Of a stretch of 64,000 nt of DNA, positions 45,974-53,697 are shown one piece after another. Location: positions 4,898,001-4,962,000 of the forward strand of contig AP025576.1 in assembly GCA_022845955.1 (NCBI GenBank), given 5' to 3'. How positions within the stretch are numbered: the stretch's first letter is position 1; each line of letters starts with the position of its first letter. Source of the DNA: Lachnospiraceae bacterium (GTDB lineage: Bacteria > Bacillota > Clostridia > Lachnospirales > Lachnospiraceae). The notes beneath the pieces were generated by a model. The model was given only the letters and a program-made list of their open reading frames with translations. It searched no databases and had not been told where the DNA came from. The translations under genes and the position numbers were made by a program.

Positions 45974-46441
45974 ATGAAAATACAGAATATTGAACAGCTG
46001 AACGGGGAATTCGTCTATCAGGATTCCGTGGGACTGCTGACCAAATCTTTAGGGGAAGCGGCCGGAAGCCGGAAGCTATATGTCAATATCGATTCCGTTC
46101 CTCCCCATGCTTTCAGTACGAAATACCACAGCCACTCCCAGCAGGAAGAATTTTTCCTGATTCTTTCCGGTACAGGCATACTGCGGCTGAATGAAGAAGA
46201 AATTCCGGTGAAGCAGGGGGATTTTTTGGCAAAACCCGCCGGGGAGAATATCGCGCATACTTTTTATAATTCAGGATCCGGCAGCCTGCTGATATTAGAC
46301 GCGGGAACCGTAGAAAAAGAAGATACCTGTTATTATCCGGATGAAGATGTATATATGCTGAAATCAAACCGGGAACGGCGGATTTTCAAGGGTACGGATC
46401 TGGATTCTTCCTGGTCCACGGAACCCAATCCGCTCCCATAA
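45974..46441 (+). CDS. Cupin domain-containing protein
   Basis: A 155-residue single cupin. Motif 1 is YHSHSQQEEFFLILSGTG (metal ligands H, H, E) and motif 2 is AKPAGENIAHTFYNSGS (third His). The N-terminal extension includes VNIDSVPPHAFSTK. It may be a sugar isomerase-like, dioxygenase or binding cupin; the reaction is not decidable. AAAGGGG precedes the ATG at 45974. It stands alone on the plus strand and is followed by a bidirectional terminator. Confidence 0.87.
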   Translation: MKIQNIEQLNGEFVYQDSVGLLTKSLGEAAGSRKLYVNIDSVPPHAFSTKYHSHSQQEEFFLILSGTGILRLNEEEIPVKQGDFLAKPAGENIAHTFYNSGSGSLLILDAGTVEKEDTCYYPDEDVYMLKSNRERRIFKGTDLDSSWSTEPNPLP

Positions 46442-46474
46442 GGCATATTTTTCCGGACTTTTTATGCAGGAAAT

Positions 46475-46500
46475 AAAGCCACAGTTCCCTGTGGCTTTTC
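46475..46500. terminator. Bidirectional terminator
   Basis: AAAGCCACAG/CTGTGGCTTT stem with a four-base loop, T-rich on the plus strand, between the convergent cupin and AraC genes. Confidence 0.75.
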
Positions 46501-46515
46501 CTGCGCTGTGTCACA

Positions 46516-47892
46516 TTATTTCCCGCCGTTTGCCTTTTTCACTACAGGCAGATACTGCGCAATCTCCGTTTCTCTGCTGATTTGCAGCTTGTCTGTCAAA
46601 TACTGCTCCATAAACGGCTGCGGCCCAAATCCGTAGGTTTCACTTTCCTCCAGCTGCCTGATAAACTGGAACCAGGACTGGGCATTCTTTTTATATTTCA
46701 CATGTTGTTTCAGATACAGGCCTCCCGGAAACTCCTCCTTCGTCAGCCCTTCTTCCTCCTTCACTTCCCTGTCCGGTGCAATCTGTACATACATCCGGAA
46801 AAAGAAATCTGGCTGTCCCAGCTTTTCAAAGTTATAAAAAGCAAAAACCCGGTTCTTTTCTCTGTCCGGCGCAATTCCATTCGCCTTCATCCATGCAAAC
46901 AGCTGTTTTTTCGCCTTTTCTTCCGCCCCTGTCCCAACCGCCGTACAGACCGCGGTCATAAAGGGTTCCACCTGTACCTCTGTTACCTCCGTCCTCTCCT
47001 TTCCGCCTTCCTTTTTCAGCTGTACCGGCATATACAGCTCCACGCCGCCGATATGGTCAAACGCATCCCCGAAGCCGAGATGCTCCTCCAGCCACTGTGC
47101 ATCTCCGTACGCGTATTTACTGCCCTCCAGCCATCTTGAAAAACGCTTCCAGCCGCGCATAATGCCCTCACCCAGCTCTTCGTCCTTTGACCTTTCGATG
47201 GAAATGACGGCAAACAGGCCGCCTTCCAGCTGTTTTGTTTTTATGTTATCATCCTTCACTTCCATATCTTCCGGTATGGTAACGCACACCTCATACCCAT
47301 ACTCTTCGGCGGAAGTGTCACAGTCCGGCGCATTGTAGCCGAAAATACGGTAGTTTCCGCTGCGGATATCCAGCTTTTCCTTCATGACCCAATCCTTCAT
47401 GACAGCAAACGCGCCGTTCTCCGGGTTCTTTCCGTAATAACAGTAATAAGCCACACGCATGGGCTGCATCTCTTTCAACACCTTAATATCCGGGTATTGT
47501 TCGTTCATTTCCTCATCGGGAATCTCAAAATATTTATCCATTAAATGAATCCTTTCAAATTTGTAGTTTACCATCCCCCGGGAATAGGTGCTGGGAGAAT
47601 AACCGGTGACCTTTTTAAAGATTCTGGAAAAAGCATCGGAGCTGGTATAGGCATATTTCACGGTAGCATCCAATACCTTCATCCGGTTAATGCGGATATC
47701 TTCTGCCGCAAGACTGATCCGCCTGTTGATGAGGTATTCCTTTACCTGATAGCCTGTTATGGCAAAGAACAGGCGGTAAAAATTAGACACCGACATGTAG
47801 GCTTCCTTCGCCGCATCCTCCGCTTTGATATCGTTTTCCAGATTATGCTCCAGAAAATCAATAGCTTTCTGGATCCTCTCATAATAATTCAC
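46516..47892 (-). CDS. AraC family regulator with two GyrI-like effector domains
   Basis: A 458-residue regulator with the DNA-binding domain at the N-terminus (about 1-108: DIKAEDAAKEAYMSVSNFYRLF; VLDATVKYAYTSSDAFSRIFKKVTGYSP). It is followed by two consecutive GyrI/SOUL-like ligand domains (about 140-315 and 325-445). The second ends in FYNFEKLGQPDFFFRMYVQI and GLYLKQHVKY. AraC/GyrI proteins often sense hydrophobic drugs. A target gene is not obvious; the convergent cupin is the neighbour. GGAGG precedes the ATG. Confidence 0.87.
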   Translation of the reverse strand: MNYYERIQKAIDFLEHNLENDIKAEDAAKEAYMSVSNFYRLFFAITGYQVKEYLINRRISLAAEDIRINRMKVLDATVKYAYTSSDAFSRIFKKVTGYSPSTYSRGMVNYKFERIHLMDKYFEIPDEEMNEQYPDIKVLKEMQPMRVAYYCYYGKNPENGAFAVMKDWVMKEKLDIRSGNYRIFGYNAPDCDTSAEEYGYEVCVTIPEDMEVKDDNIKTKQLEGGLFAVISIERSKDEELGEGIMRGWKRFSRWLEGSKYAYGDAQWLEEHLGFGDAFDHIGGVELYMPVQLKKEGGKERTEVTEVQVEPFMTAVCTAVGTGAEEKAKKQLFAWMKANGIAPDREKNRVFAFYNFEKLGQPDFFFRMYVQIAPDREVKEEEGLTKEEFPGGLYLKQHVKYKKNAQSWFQFIRQLEESETYGFGPQPFMEQYLTDKLQISRETEIAQYLPVVKKANGGK

Positions 47893-48016
47893 CTGTTTTT
47901 CCTCCCGTTATCTTAAGATGTTTTCAGTATAACAGCAGGCAGGCAGCTTTGCCCGACTTTTTTTCTCTTTCTTCCAGGAAAAAAAAGGCTGCGCGGTTTG
48001 ATAACGGAAAATGGCG

Positions 48017-48047
48017 CAAAAAAGCCGCATTCCCTGGGAAACGCGGC
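48017..48047 (-). terminator. Rho-independent terminator after the FlxA-like gene
   Basis: On the minus strand GCCGC with an inner TTCCC/GGGAA stem closes on GCGGC and is followed by TTTTTT. It lies 15 nt after the stop of the FlxA-like gene. Confidence 0.85.
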
Positions 48048-48062
48048 CTGATACATTATCTT

Positions 48063-48389
48063 TTATGCAATTTCATCTATGTACTTCCCTTTGCCGGTGT
48101 TTTCCGGGCTTATCTTTTTTTCGAGATTCCCCGGTTCCGCCTCATCCTCCTGCCGGTTCGTTTCCCGGCTTTTTAGCTGCTCAATTTGTTTTTTAATCTC
48201 CTGGATCTGCTTTTCCAGTTTCCTCTCTCTTTCGGTGTCCTTATTCCGGACGGCTTTCTGTTTTTCCGCATCCAGTTTTTGTAACTGCTGCTCCAACTCC
48301 CTGATTGCAGACGCGGCCTGCTTGGATCCTTCCAGTGGCTTTTGAGGGGTAACAGGCTGTTGTGCCTGGTTTATTCCGCTTACGTTCAT
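48063..48389 (-). CDS. FlxA-like coiled-coil protein
   Basis: A 108-residue protein starting MNVSGINQAQQPVTPQK. It has a long charged coiled coil (about 30-80; ELEQQLQKLDAEKQKAV and LEKQIQEIKKQIEQLKSRE) and a disordered acidic tail. This matches the FlxA-like family, small coiled-coil proteins of unclear role often found in motile Firmicutes. The start is the ATG at 48389, preceded by AGAGGTGA. Single gene with a strong terminator. Confidence 0.75.
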   Translation of the reverse strand: MNVSGINQAQQPVTPQKPLEGSKQAASAIRELEQQLQKLDAEKQKAVRNKDTERERKLEKQIQEIKKQIEQLKSRETNRQEDEAEPGNLEKKISPENTGKGKYIDEIA

Positions 48390-48498
48390 TCCAATCACCT
48401 CTGTTTTTCTTTTGCATTTTTTTGCAGGAGCCTCACAACGCAACGGGATGCCCCATTCCCTCCTGCGCTTTCATTGTAAGAAAAACAGACGCTTGATT

Positions 48499-49812
48499 TC
48501 AAGCCCTTTGCTTCGAAATGCCTTCTGGCTGTACTGAAATGTCCAGCAGCACATGTAACCGGAATAAACCATGCTGCTGCCCGGCCGTCACTGCGCCTGC
48601 GTATTTTAACGCGACACTTTTGATATTGCCAAGCCCGATACCAAAATCAGGAACCGGCGGCTGATCCTCGGGGCAGGTGTTTTCAAATTCCAGCATATAA
48701 AAATCACCCTGCTGTTCGCCGGAAATCCGTATACTTTTTGAGTTATTCCCCTGTCTGCATGCACGGATCGCATTGTCAAGGGCATTTGCAAAAATAACAC
48801 ACCAGTCCAAATCGGTTATTCTACCATCTTGCGGCAATTTAAGTGATATGTCGACTGCTGTTCCGTCTGTTTTGGCTAATTCCAGTTTATCTCCCAGCAA
48901 AATATCCACGGTTGGGTTGCCCGTATGAACAGGAAAAGAAAGTTCCCCCGCCGCCGCATCCAGATTTTTCAGGTAATCCCGTGCCTGATCGATACTGCCG
49001 TCTCTCAAAAAACCGTCCAGAACGGACAGGTAATTTCTGACATCATGGCGGAATGACCTTGTCTTTTCATAACGTATTTGTGCCTGTGACACATAATTTT
49101 TCAGCGAATGCGTTTCCTGTTCCAGTAATGCCAGATCCGCCTGTGCCTTAAAACTTTCACAGATGCGCCGGTAAGCATAGAGGGAACAAAACAGCACTCC
49201 CAGGCCAAGAGCCTGCAAAAGCAGCAGCATAATGTGTTTACGCAGCTGCAGCGAACCCGGAAACAATACTACACTTTTATAGTTGACAGACAGAATATAG
49301 AATTCGACGGCGAAAAGGAACAGGCCGGGAGGCAGCAAAAGCCAGGTCAACAGCCCCTGAGGAGGATTCTGCAGAGTGATATGCGAGGAAATTATCCGAA
49401 AGCAGATGGCGCACAGCGCAGAAGAAAGAAAAGCTGCCAGAACAATAAGCAGATACAGCAGCGGGGCATTTCCGTGTATTACGGGGAAAAGCAGCATAGT
49501 CACCGAGTCCATCAGACCAAAAGACAGCTGTGCAATGTACACCGCCAGGACTGCGGTTACACAGGATACCGGACGGTTGTTTTTCAGCCCCAGCCGTCCC
49601 AGGATATAGAGCGTCAATATGTTAAGCAGAATATCCGAATCAGGAAATGCCGCCAGGAAATCTGTGAAGCCGGCACAATAAAGCATCGCAAGACAGACGG
49701 CAAAATGCCGCAGCTTCACACGTTTTTCTGTAAGATGTCCCATAAATAAAAGCTGCAGTATCCCCTGTACGGCAATCGTTACTATATTAAATAAAAGAAG
49801 AAACCATTCCAT
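48499..49812 (-). CDS. GHKL-type membrane sensor histidine kinase (AgrC-like)
   Basis: A 437-residue kinase with about six transmembrane helices in the first 215 residues. A coiled segment and the H-box TRSFRHDVRNYLSVLDG (H256) follow, then the GHKL ATPase domain (FANALDNAIRAC N box; DFGIGLGNIKSVALKYAG). This is the AgrC/ComD/BlpH architecture that detects peptides. It overlaps the LytTR regulator gene by 26 nt. No agrB/agrD-like peptide genes are next to it. Confidence 0.9.
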   Translation of the reverse strand: MEWFLLLFNIVTIAVQGILQLLFMGHLTEKRVKLRHFAVCLAMLYCAGFTDFLAAFPDSDILLNILTLYILGRLGLKNNRPVSCVTAVLAVYIAQLSFGLMDSVTMLLFPVIHGNAPLLYLLIVLAAFLSSALCAICFRIISSHITLQNPPQGLLTWLLLPPGLFLFAVEFYILSVNYKSVVLFPGSLQLRKHIMLLLLQALGLGVLFCSLYAYRRICESFKAQADLALLEQETHSLKNYVSQAQIRYEKTRSFRHDVRNYLSVLDGFLRDGSIDQARDYLKNLDAAAGELSFPVHTGNPTVDILLGDKLELAKTDGTAVDISLKLPQDGRITDLDWCVIFANALDNAIRACRQGNNSKSIRISGEQQGDFYMLEFENTCPEDQPPVPDFGIGLGNIKSVALKYAGAVTAGQQHGLFRLHVLLDISVQPEGISKQRA

Positions 49813-50521
49813 CCCGCCGCCTTTCTTTCATGTGGAGTAAAAGCGCTTTCGTGAACTCCCGTTCCCGCAGGCGGGAAACAGGTATTTCACCGCCCTCTGC
49901 CAACAGAATCAATCCGTCCCTGCATCCGCGCACAAAATCCAGATTAACCAGATAGCTTCTGTGGCATCTGAAAAAACGCTTGTCCATCCGTTTTTCCAAT
50001 TCCTCCAGCTTATCGTAGTAAGCAACTGTTTCTCCTCCGTGCAGATGAAGATAAATCTTGCGTGCAATGACTTCACAATACACTATCTCGGAAAAGGAAA
50101 GGATCCGGGAATCCCTGCCTCTATGCACAACGATATTTTGCCTGCCGGCCTGCTCCAGGAATTGGAGGCTGCGATCCATGGTACGCCGGAAACGGATAGG
50201 ATCGATTGGCTTTACCAGGAAATCAAATGCCTGCACCTCAAACGAATCAAATACACATTCCTTTAAAACCGTAATAAAAATAAGGATGCCCTGATATCCC
50301 CTCTGTCTGAGCAGTCTTGCCGTCTCCAGCCCGTCCGGGCTTTCCATTTGGATATCAAGGAACACCATATCAAACTGTATTTTGCTGTCCAGCAGGCTTT
50401 TTCCGCCGGTATAGCACTGAACCCGGAATTCCATCTGTCTTTCTTCCATATAGCCGGAAAGCCTGGCGGTGAAATCCCGGAGCATAAAGGCTTCGTCGTC
50501 ACAGACGGCAAATGTTATCAT
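49787..50521 (-). CDS. LytTR-type response regulator (AgrA-like)
   Basis: A 244-residue regulator. The receiver (1-120) has CDDE and phospho-aspartate D56 in VFLDIQME, with a lysine in FLVKPID. The C-terminal LytTR DNA-binding domain (about 135-235) contains KIYLHLHGGETVAYYDKLEELEKRM and FFRCHRSYLVNLDFV. It is the first gene of the pair, upstream of the kinase. Targets unknown. Confidence 0.92.
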   Translation of the reverse strand: MITFAVCDDEAFMLRDFTARLSGYMEERQMEFRVQCYTGGKSLLDSKIQFDMVFLDIQMESPDGLETARLLRQRGYQGILIFITVLKECVFDSFEVQAFDFLVKPIDPIRFRRTMDRSLQFLEQAGRQNIVVHRGRDSRILSFSEIVYCEVIARKIYLHLHGGETVAYYDKLEELEKRMDKRFFRCHRSYLVNLDFVRGCRDGLILLAEGGEIPVSRLREREFTKALLLHMKERRRDGMVSSFI

Positions 50522-50644
50522 CGTTATCCCCTCTCTTCTGCCATAATGAAATAACGTAACTGTATTTTCCTCCTATTCTATCATGTTTCCCCTTGTACAG
50601 CAATGATTCCCAACAGCGGCACAGAGGGCGTAAACAGTAACATA

Positions 50645-50900
50645 CTCAAACTTCGTAGTTGCCGAATGGCCTTCCGCCGGCTGTCTGCGTGGCGTTTCCG
50701 GGACTGAAAAGGATTTTCGCAGGTCCGTCAGCCTGGACATTCCGATGAGCCCAAGGGCGTCAAATGTGTCAGATGAGGCTGACACACTTGACTGGTCTCA
50801 TCTTCATAGCCTGAAAGGTACCTGCGAAAATTCCTTTTCAGTCCCGGAAACGCCACGCAGACAGCCGGCGGAAGGCCATTCGGCAACTACGGAGTTTGAG
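50645..50900. mobile_element. 256-bp palindromic MITE-like element, copy 1
   Basis: About 80-nt terminal inverted arms, differing at only two or three positions, begin CTCAAACTTCGTAG and enclose a structured core of about 95 nt. Exact 7-bp direct repeats TAACATA flank it (50638-50644 and 50901-50907), as expected for a target-site duplication. No transposase is encoded. It lies between the LytTR regulator and the ABM-like gene and shares its core and length with the copy at 52275-52530. Confidence 0.88.
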
Positions 50901-50941
50901 TAACATATTTTTAATAAGACAGCTACATGTCGCATTGGATG

Positions 50942-50950
50942 TGTTATAAT
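50942..50950 (+). promoter_or_regulatory. Extended -10 promoter of the ABM-like gene
   Basis: A perfect TGTTATAAT (TGnTATAAT), with a weak GCTACA 17 nt upstream, 26 nt before the start codon and just outside the palindromic element. Confidence 0.6.
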
Positions 50951-50976
50951 TTCTAAAAAAACACGGAGGATCCCCC

Positions 50977-51330
50977 ATGAATCATAATTTTGCAGAAATA
51001 GCAATCTATCAAGTAAAGCCCGCGAAGGTGGAAGAATTTGAAACGCTTCTGCAGGAGGTTGCGGCTACGCAAAGAGAACAGGCAGGACTGAAGGACTTGA
51101 AATACGTGAAAAGAGAATATCATATTGATTATGAGCAGATAAGGGAAGGGCTCCCTCCCCAAAAAATTACCAGGATCGTGAAATGCGTAAAATATATCCT
51201 TTTTTGGGAATTTGAAACAAAAGAGGCTTATGGGAAGGCCCTGCAGAGCATTTACCAAAAATATGAAAAAGAAATAAACCGCTGTTTGATCGTTCCGCAT
51301 GATAAACTGATTGGAGAGCGGATTTATTAA
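50977..51330 (+). CDS. Antibiotic biosynthesis monooxygenase-like (dimeric alpha/beta barrel) protein
   Basis: A 117-residue protein beginning FAEIAIYQVKPAKVEEFETLLQEVAATQREQAG, the ABM/dimeric alpha-beta barrel pattern, with later YILFWEFETKEAYGKALQS. Members include heme-degrading and quinone monooxygenases and many of unknown function. CGGAGG precedes the ATG. The gene is followed after 11 nt by a WYL regulator gene, and the pair is bracketed by two palindromic elements. Activity undetermined. Confidence 0.72.
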   Translation: MNHNFAEIAIYQVKPAKVEEFETLLQEVAATQREQAGLKDLKYVKREYHIDYEQIREGLPPQKITRIVKCVKYILFWEFETKEAYGKALQSIYQKYEKEINRCLIVPHDKLIGERIY

Positions 51331-51341
51331 GGAGAACCTCC

Positions 51342-52250
51342 ATGCAGATAGAACGTTTGGTACAGATGGTATTTTATATTGCAGGCCGCGAACACGTTAC
51401 TGCCAAAGAACTGGCTAATCGTTTTCAGGTATCAACCAGGACGATTTACCGTGATTTAAACACGCTTTCTCTTGCCGGAATCCCTGTTATGTCCGCAAAG
51501 GGAACCGGCGGCGGTATCTTTCTGCTGGACGGTTATACGATTGAAAAACCATTATTATCCAGGGAAGAGCAGCAGAATATTCTGCAGGGCCTACAGATAT
51601 TACAGGCCTCCAACTATCCGAATGCGGAAATTACATTGAACAAAATCGGCGCCGTTTTCCGGCATGTGCTGAAACCGGAATGGCTGGAGGTGGATTTTTC
51701 CTTCTGGGGCAGTGATGAAAAAGAAAAGGTTACGATTTCCGAACTGCAGTACGCCATTCTCAATAAACATCTCATCGCCTTTGATTATTTTAACTCCGAG
51801 CTGCAGAAATCCTGCCGGACTATAGAACCCCTGCGGCTTGTATTTAAGTCACACGCCTGGTATATTATAGGGTATTGCAGGTACAAACAGGATATCCGTA
51901 CGTTCCGTATGTCCCGGATGAAGCATATCCATGTTATGCCGGAAACCTTCCAAAGGGAACTGCCGAAGGATTATTCCCTGCTGCCGGAATACAAAGAGGA
52001 GGACCAAATCCCTGTTTTCAAACTGAAATTTTCCCGTGCCATCGCTTACAGGCTTTTTGATGAATTCCAGGAAAATCAGGTTTCTTTATGTGAGGACGGA
52101 GACTATTTGGTTACCATCCGATACCAGTTAAGCAACTGGACCTTTAACTATTTGCTGTCTTTCGGAAAATATGTGGAAATCCTTGAGCCTGAGGCAGCAC
52201 GTATCATGCTAAAAGAGAGGGCTTTGGAAATAGCGGGCCTGTACCCGTAG
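51342..52250 (+). CDS. YafY-type HTH/WYL transcriptional regulator
   Basis: A 302-residue regulator. The N-terminal HTH (about 1-60: VTAKELANRFQVSTRTIYRDL) is followed by GIPVMSAKGTGGGIFLLDGY, the usual YafY wing. The WYL ligand domain is at about 130-225 (LVFKSHAWYIIGYCRYKQDIRTFRMSRM), and a C-terminal WCX segment follows. GGAGA precedes the ATG. It probably regulates the ABM-like gene just upstream. Confidence 0.92.
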   Translation: MQIERLVQMVFYIAGREHVTAKELANRFQVSTRTIYRDLNTLSLAGIPVMSAKGTGGGIFLLDGYTIEKPLLSREEQQNILQGLQILQASNYPNAEITLNKIGAVFRHVLKPEWLEVDFSFWGSDEKEKVTISELQYAILNKHLIAFDYFNSELQKSCRTIEPLRLVFKSHAWYIIGYCRYKQDIRTFRMSRMKHIHVMPETFQRELPKDYSLLPEYKEEDQIPVFKLKFSRAIAYRLFDEFQENQVSLCEDGDYLVTIRYQLSNWTFNYLLSFGKYVEILEPEAARIMLKERALEIAGLYP

Positions 52251-52274
52251 TTCTTCATGCATTTGTATTAAAAT

Positions 52275-52530
52275 CTCAAACTTCGCAGGAGCAAAATGGC
52301 CTTCCGCCCGCTGGCAGAGCGGTGTCCCCGGGATGGAAAAGGATATTCGCCAGTCCATCAGGCCGGACATTCCGATGAGCCCGAAGGCGTCAAGTGTGTC
52401 AGATGAGGCTGACACACTTGACCGGTCTCATCTCCATAGCCTGAGAGGATCTGGTGAACATTCCTTTTCCGTCCCGGGGACACCGCTCTGCCAGCGGGCG
52501 GAAGGCCATTTTGCTCCTGCGAAGTTTGAG
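52275..52530. mobile_element. 256-bp palindromic MITE-like element, copy 2
   Basis: Same length as copy 1. Its arms begin CTCAAACTTCGCAGG and match each other far better than they match the arms of copy 1, while the core is nearly the same. Exact 7-bp flanking repeats TTAAAAT lie at 52268-52274 and 52531-52537. The core contains a perfect 14-bp hairpin (GTCAAGTGTGTCAG with its complement). No ORF. Confidence 0.88.
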
Positions 52531-52543
52531 TTAAAATAAAAAG

Positions 52544-52616
52544 CGCAAACTTTTCAGTCCCGGAAGCGCCGCTCTGCCAGCGGGCGGAAGGCTATTCGGT
52601 GCCTGCAAAGTTTGCG
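52544..52616. repeat. Solo-arm derivative of the palindromic element
   Basis: It begins CGCAAACTT, jumps directly into an arm (TTCAGTCCCGGAAG, GGGCGGAAGGC) and ends AAGTTTGCG. The core and most of the other arm are absent. It is 13 bp from copy 2 and has no clear target duplication. Confidence 0.65.
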
Positions 52617-52655
52617 TAATAAAAATAAGTATCCGCGAAAGGAGTGCAACCTGTA

Positions 52656-53402
52656 ATGAATCCGATTCTTAAGCAAAACAAAGAAAGCTGGGACGCCATG
52701 GCCGATTCCTGGTTTGGCACAACGGCATTGCCCGTCTACGGATGTCTTGTTCCCACAGAGGAAGAACTGCATCTGTTCCCTGCGCTGTCCGGTAAAAAAA
52801 TCCTGGATATCGGCTGCGGCAGCGGCCATTCCCTCTGCTGGTGCGGCCGGAAGGGGGCGGCGGAGCTATGGGGGCTGGATCTGTCGGCAAAACAAATTGC
52901 CAACGCCCAAACATATCTGACCGGAAACGGGTTCCGTCCCAGGCTGTTCAACGCCCCTATGGAGCAGGAATGCGGTTTGCCGAAAGGGTATTTTGATGTG
53001 GTATATTCTGTCTATGCAATCGGATGGACAACGGATTTAAAGGCCGCAGTCCATCATATCGCATCGTATTTGAAGCCGGGCGGCGTTTTTATCTTTTCCT
53101 GGGATCATCCGTTGATGCGCTGTATTGATGTGGCTGATGATCAGCTTGTTTTTTCCGGATCTTATACAAAGGACGAAGCCTTTTCCTATATACAGCGGGG
53201 ACAGCCGGTCACTGTACAGAACCGCCGCATGTCCACCTATATAAATGAACTCGCGGATGCCGGGTTTGCCGTGGAGCGTTTGGTTGAAGAAACCGATTGT
53301 GATACCCTTTCCCGTACGGCGGAATTCTCTTCCGGGTATTATTCTCCCTGGCGGGCACAGAAGCTGCCACTTTCCTTTATCGTCAAGGCTAGGAAATTGT
53401 AA
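52656..53402 (+). CDS. Class I SAM-dependent methyltransferase
   Basis: A 248-residue methyltransferase with ILDIGCGSGHSLCWCGRKGA (motif I, about 48-67), LWGLDLSAKQI (acidic loop), FDVVYSVYAIGWTTD (motif IV) and LKPGGVFIFSWDHPL, the Methyltransf_11 pattern. The start ATG at 52656 has AAAGGAG about 11 nt upstream. It lies just downstream of the solo-arm repeat, so its promoter region has been rearranged by these elements. Substrate unknown. Confidence 0.88.
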   Translation: MNPILKQNKESWDAMADSWFGTTALPVYGCLVPTEEELHLFPALSGKKILDIGCGSGHSLCWCGRKGAAELWGLDLSAKQIANAQTYLTGNGFRPRLFNAPMEQECGLPKGYFDVVYSVYAIGWTTDLKAAVHHIASYLKPGGVFIFSWDHPLMRCIDVADDQLVFSGSYTKDEAFSYIQRGQPVTVQNRRMSTYINELADAGFAVERLVEETDCDTLSRTAEFSSGYYSPWRAQKLPLSFIVKARKL

Positions 53403-53409
53403 GTTCCAG

Positions 53410-53550
53410 TCAAATACCCCGCAGCAAGCTGACGGGGCATCAAACTTGTTATGCAGCGAGCGCAACGAACAAAAGTTCGTGGGTATTTGACCCTCGCGGC
53501 AGTCGCCAAGTGGATGCACGAGTGCATCCGTTTGGCTCGTTGCCCGCGGG
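53410..53550. repeat. Structured intergenic repeat-like element
   Basis: TCAAATACCC (53410-53419) pairs with GGGTATTTGA (53481-53490), and inside lie CCCCG/CGGGG and ACGAAC/GTTCGT hairpins. A perfect GGATGCAC/GTGCATCC hairpin (53512-53529) and the palindrome CCCGCGGG follow. It is GC-richer than ordinary intergenic DNA, and its antisense ORF is not a gene. Probably a dispersed repeat. Confidence 0.55.
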
Positions 53551-53697
53551 AATAAATCACGGGCCATTGGATTATTCTTTCGGAAGATAGATGGTGCAGC
53601 GTAACAGTGCAGGCGGATATTTATAAAATATTATCTTTTTTCCTATAGGTTTCTTTCCTTTTATTTGTTATAGTTAAAAAAACAGGAGGTATTACCA

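Noticed and set aside
50573..50785. Small open frames inside the palindromic elements
   Set aside because: They are translations of the inverted arms and recur only because the repeats recur.
53037..53567. 176-residue minus-strand open frame
   Set aside because: It combines a structured repeat with the antisense of the methyltransferase gene; not a real gene.
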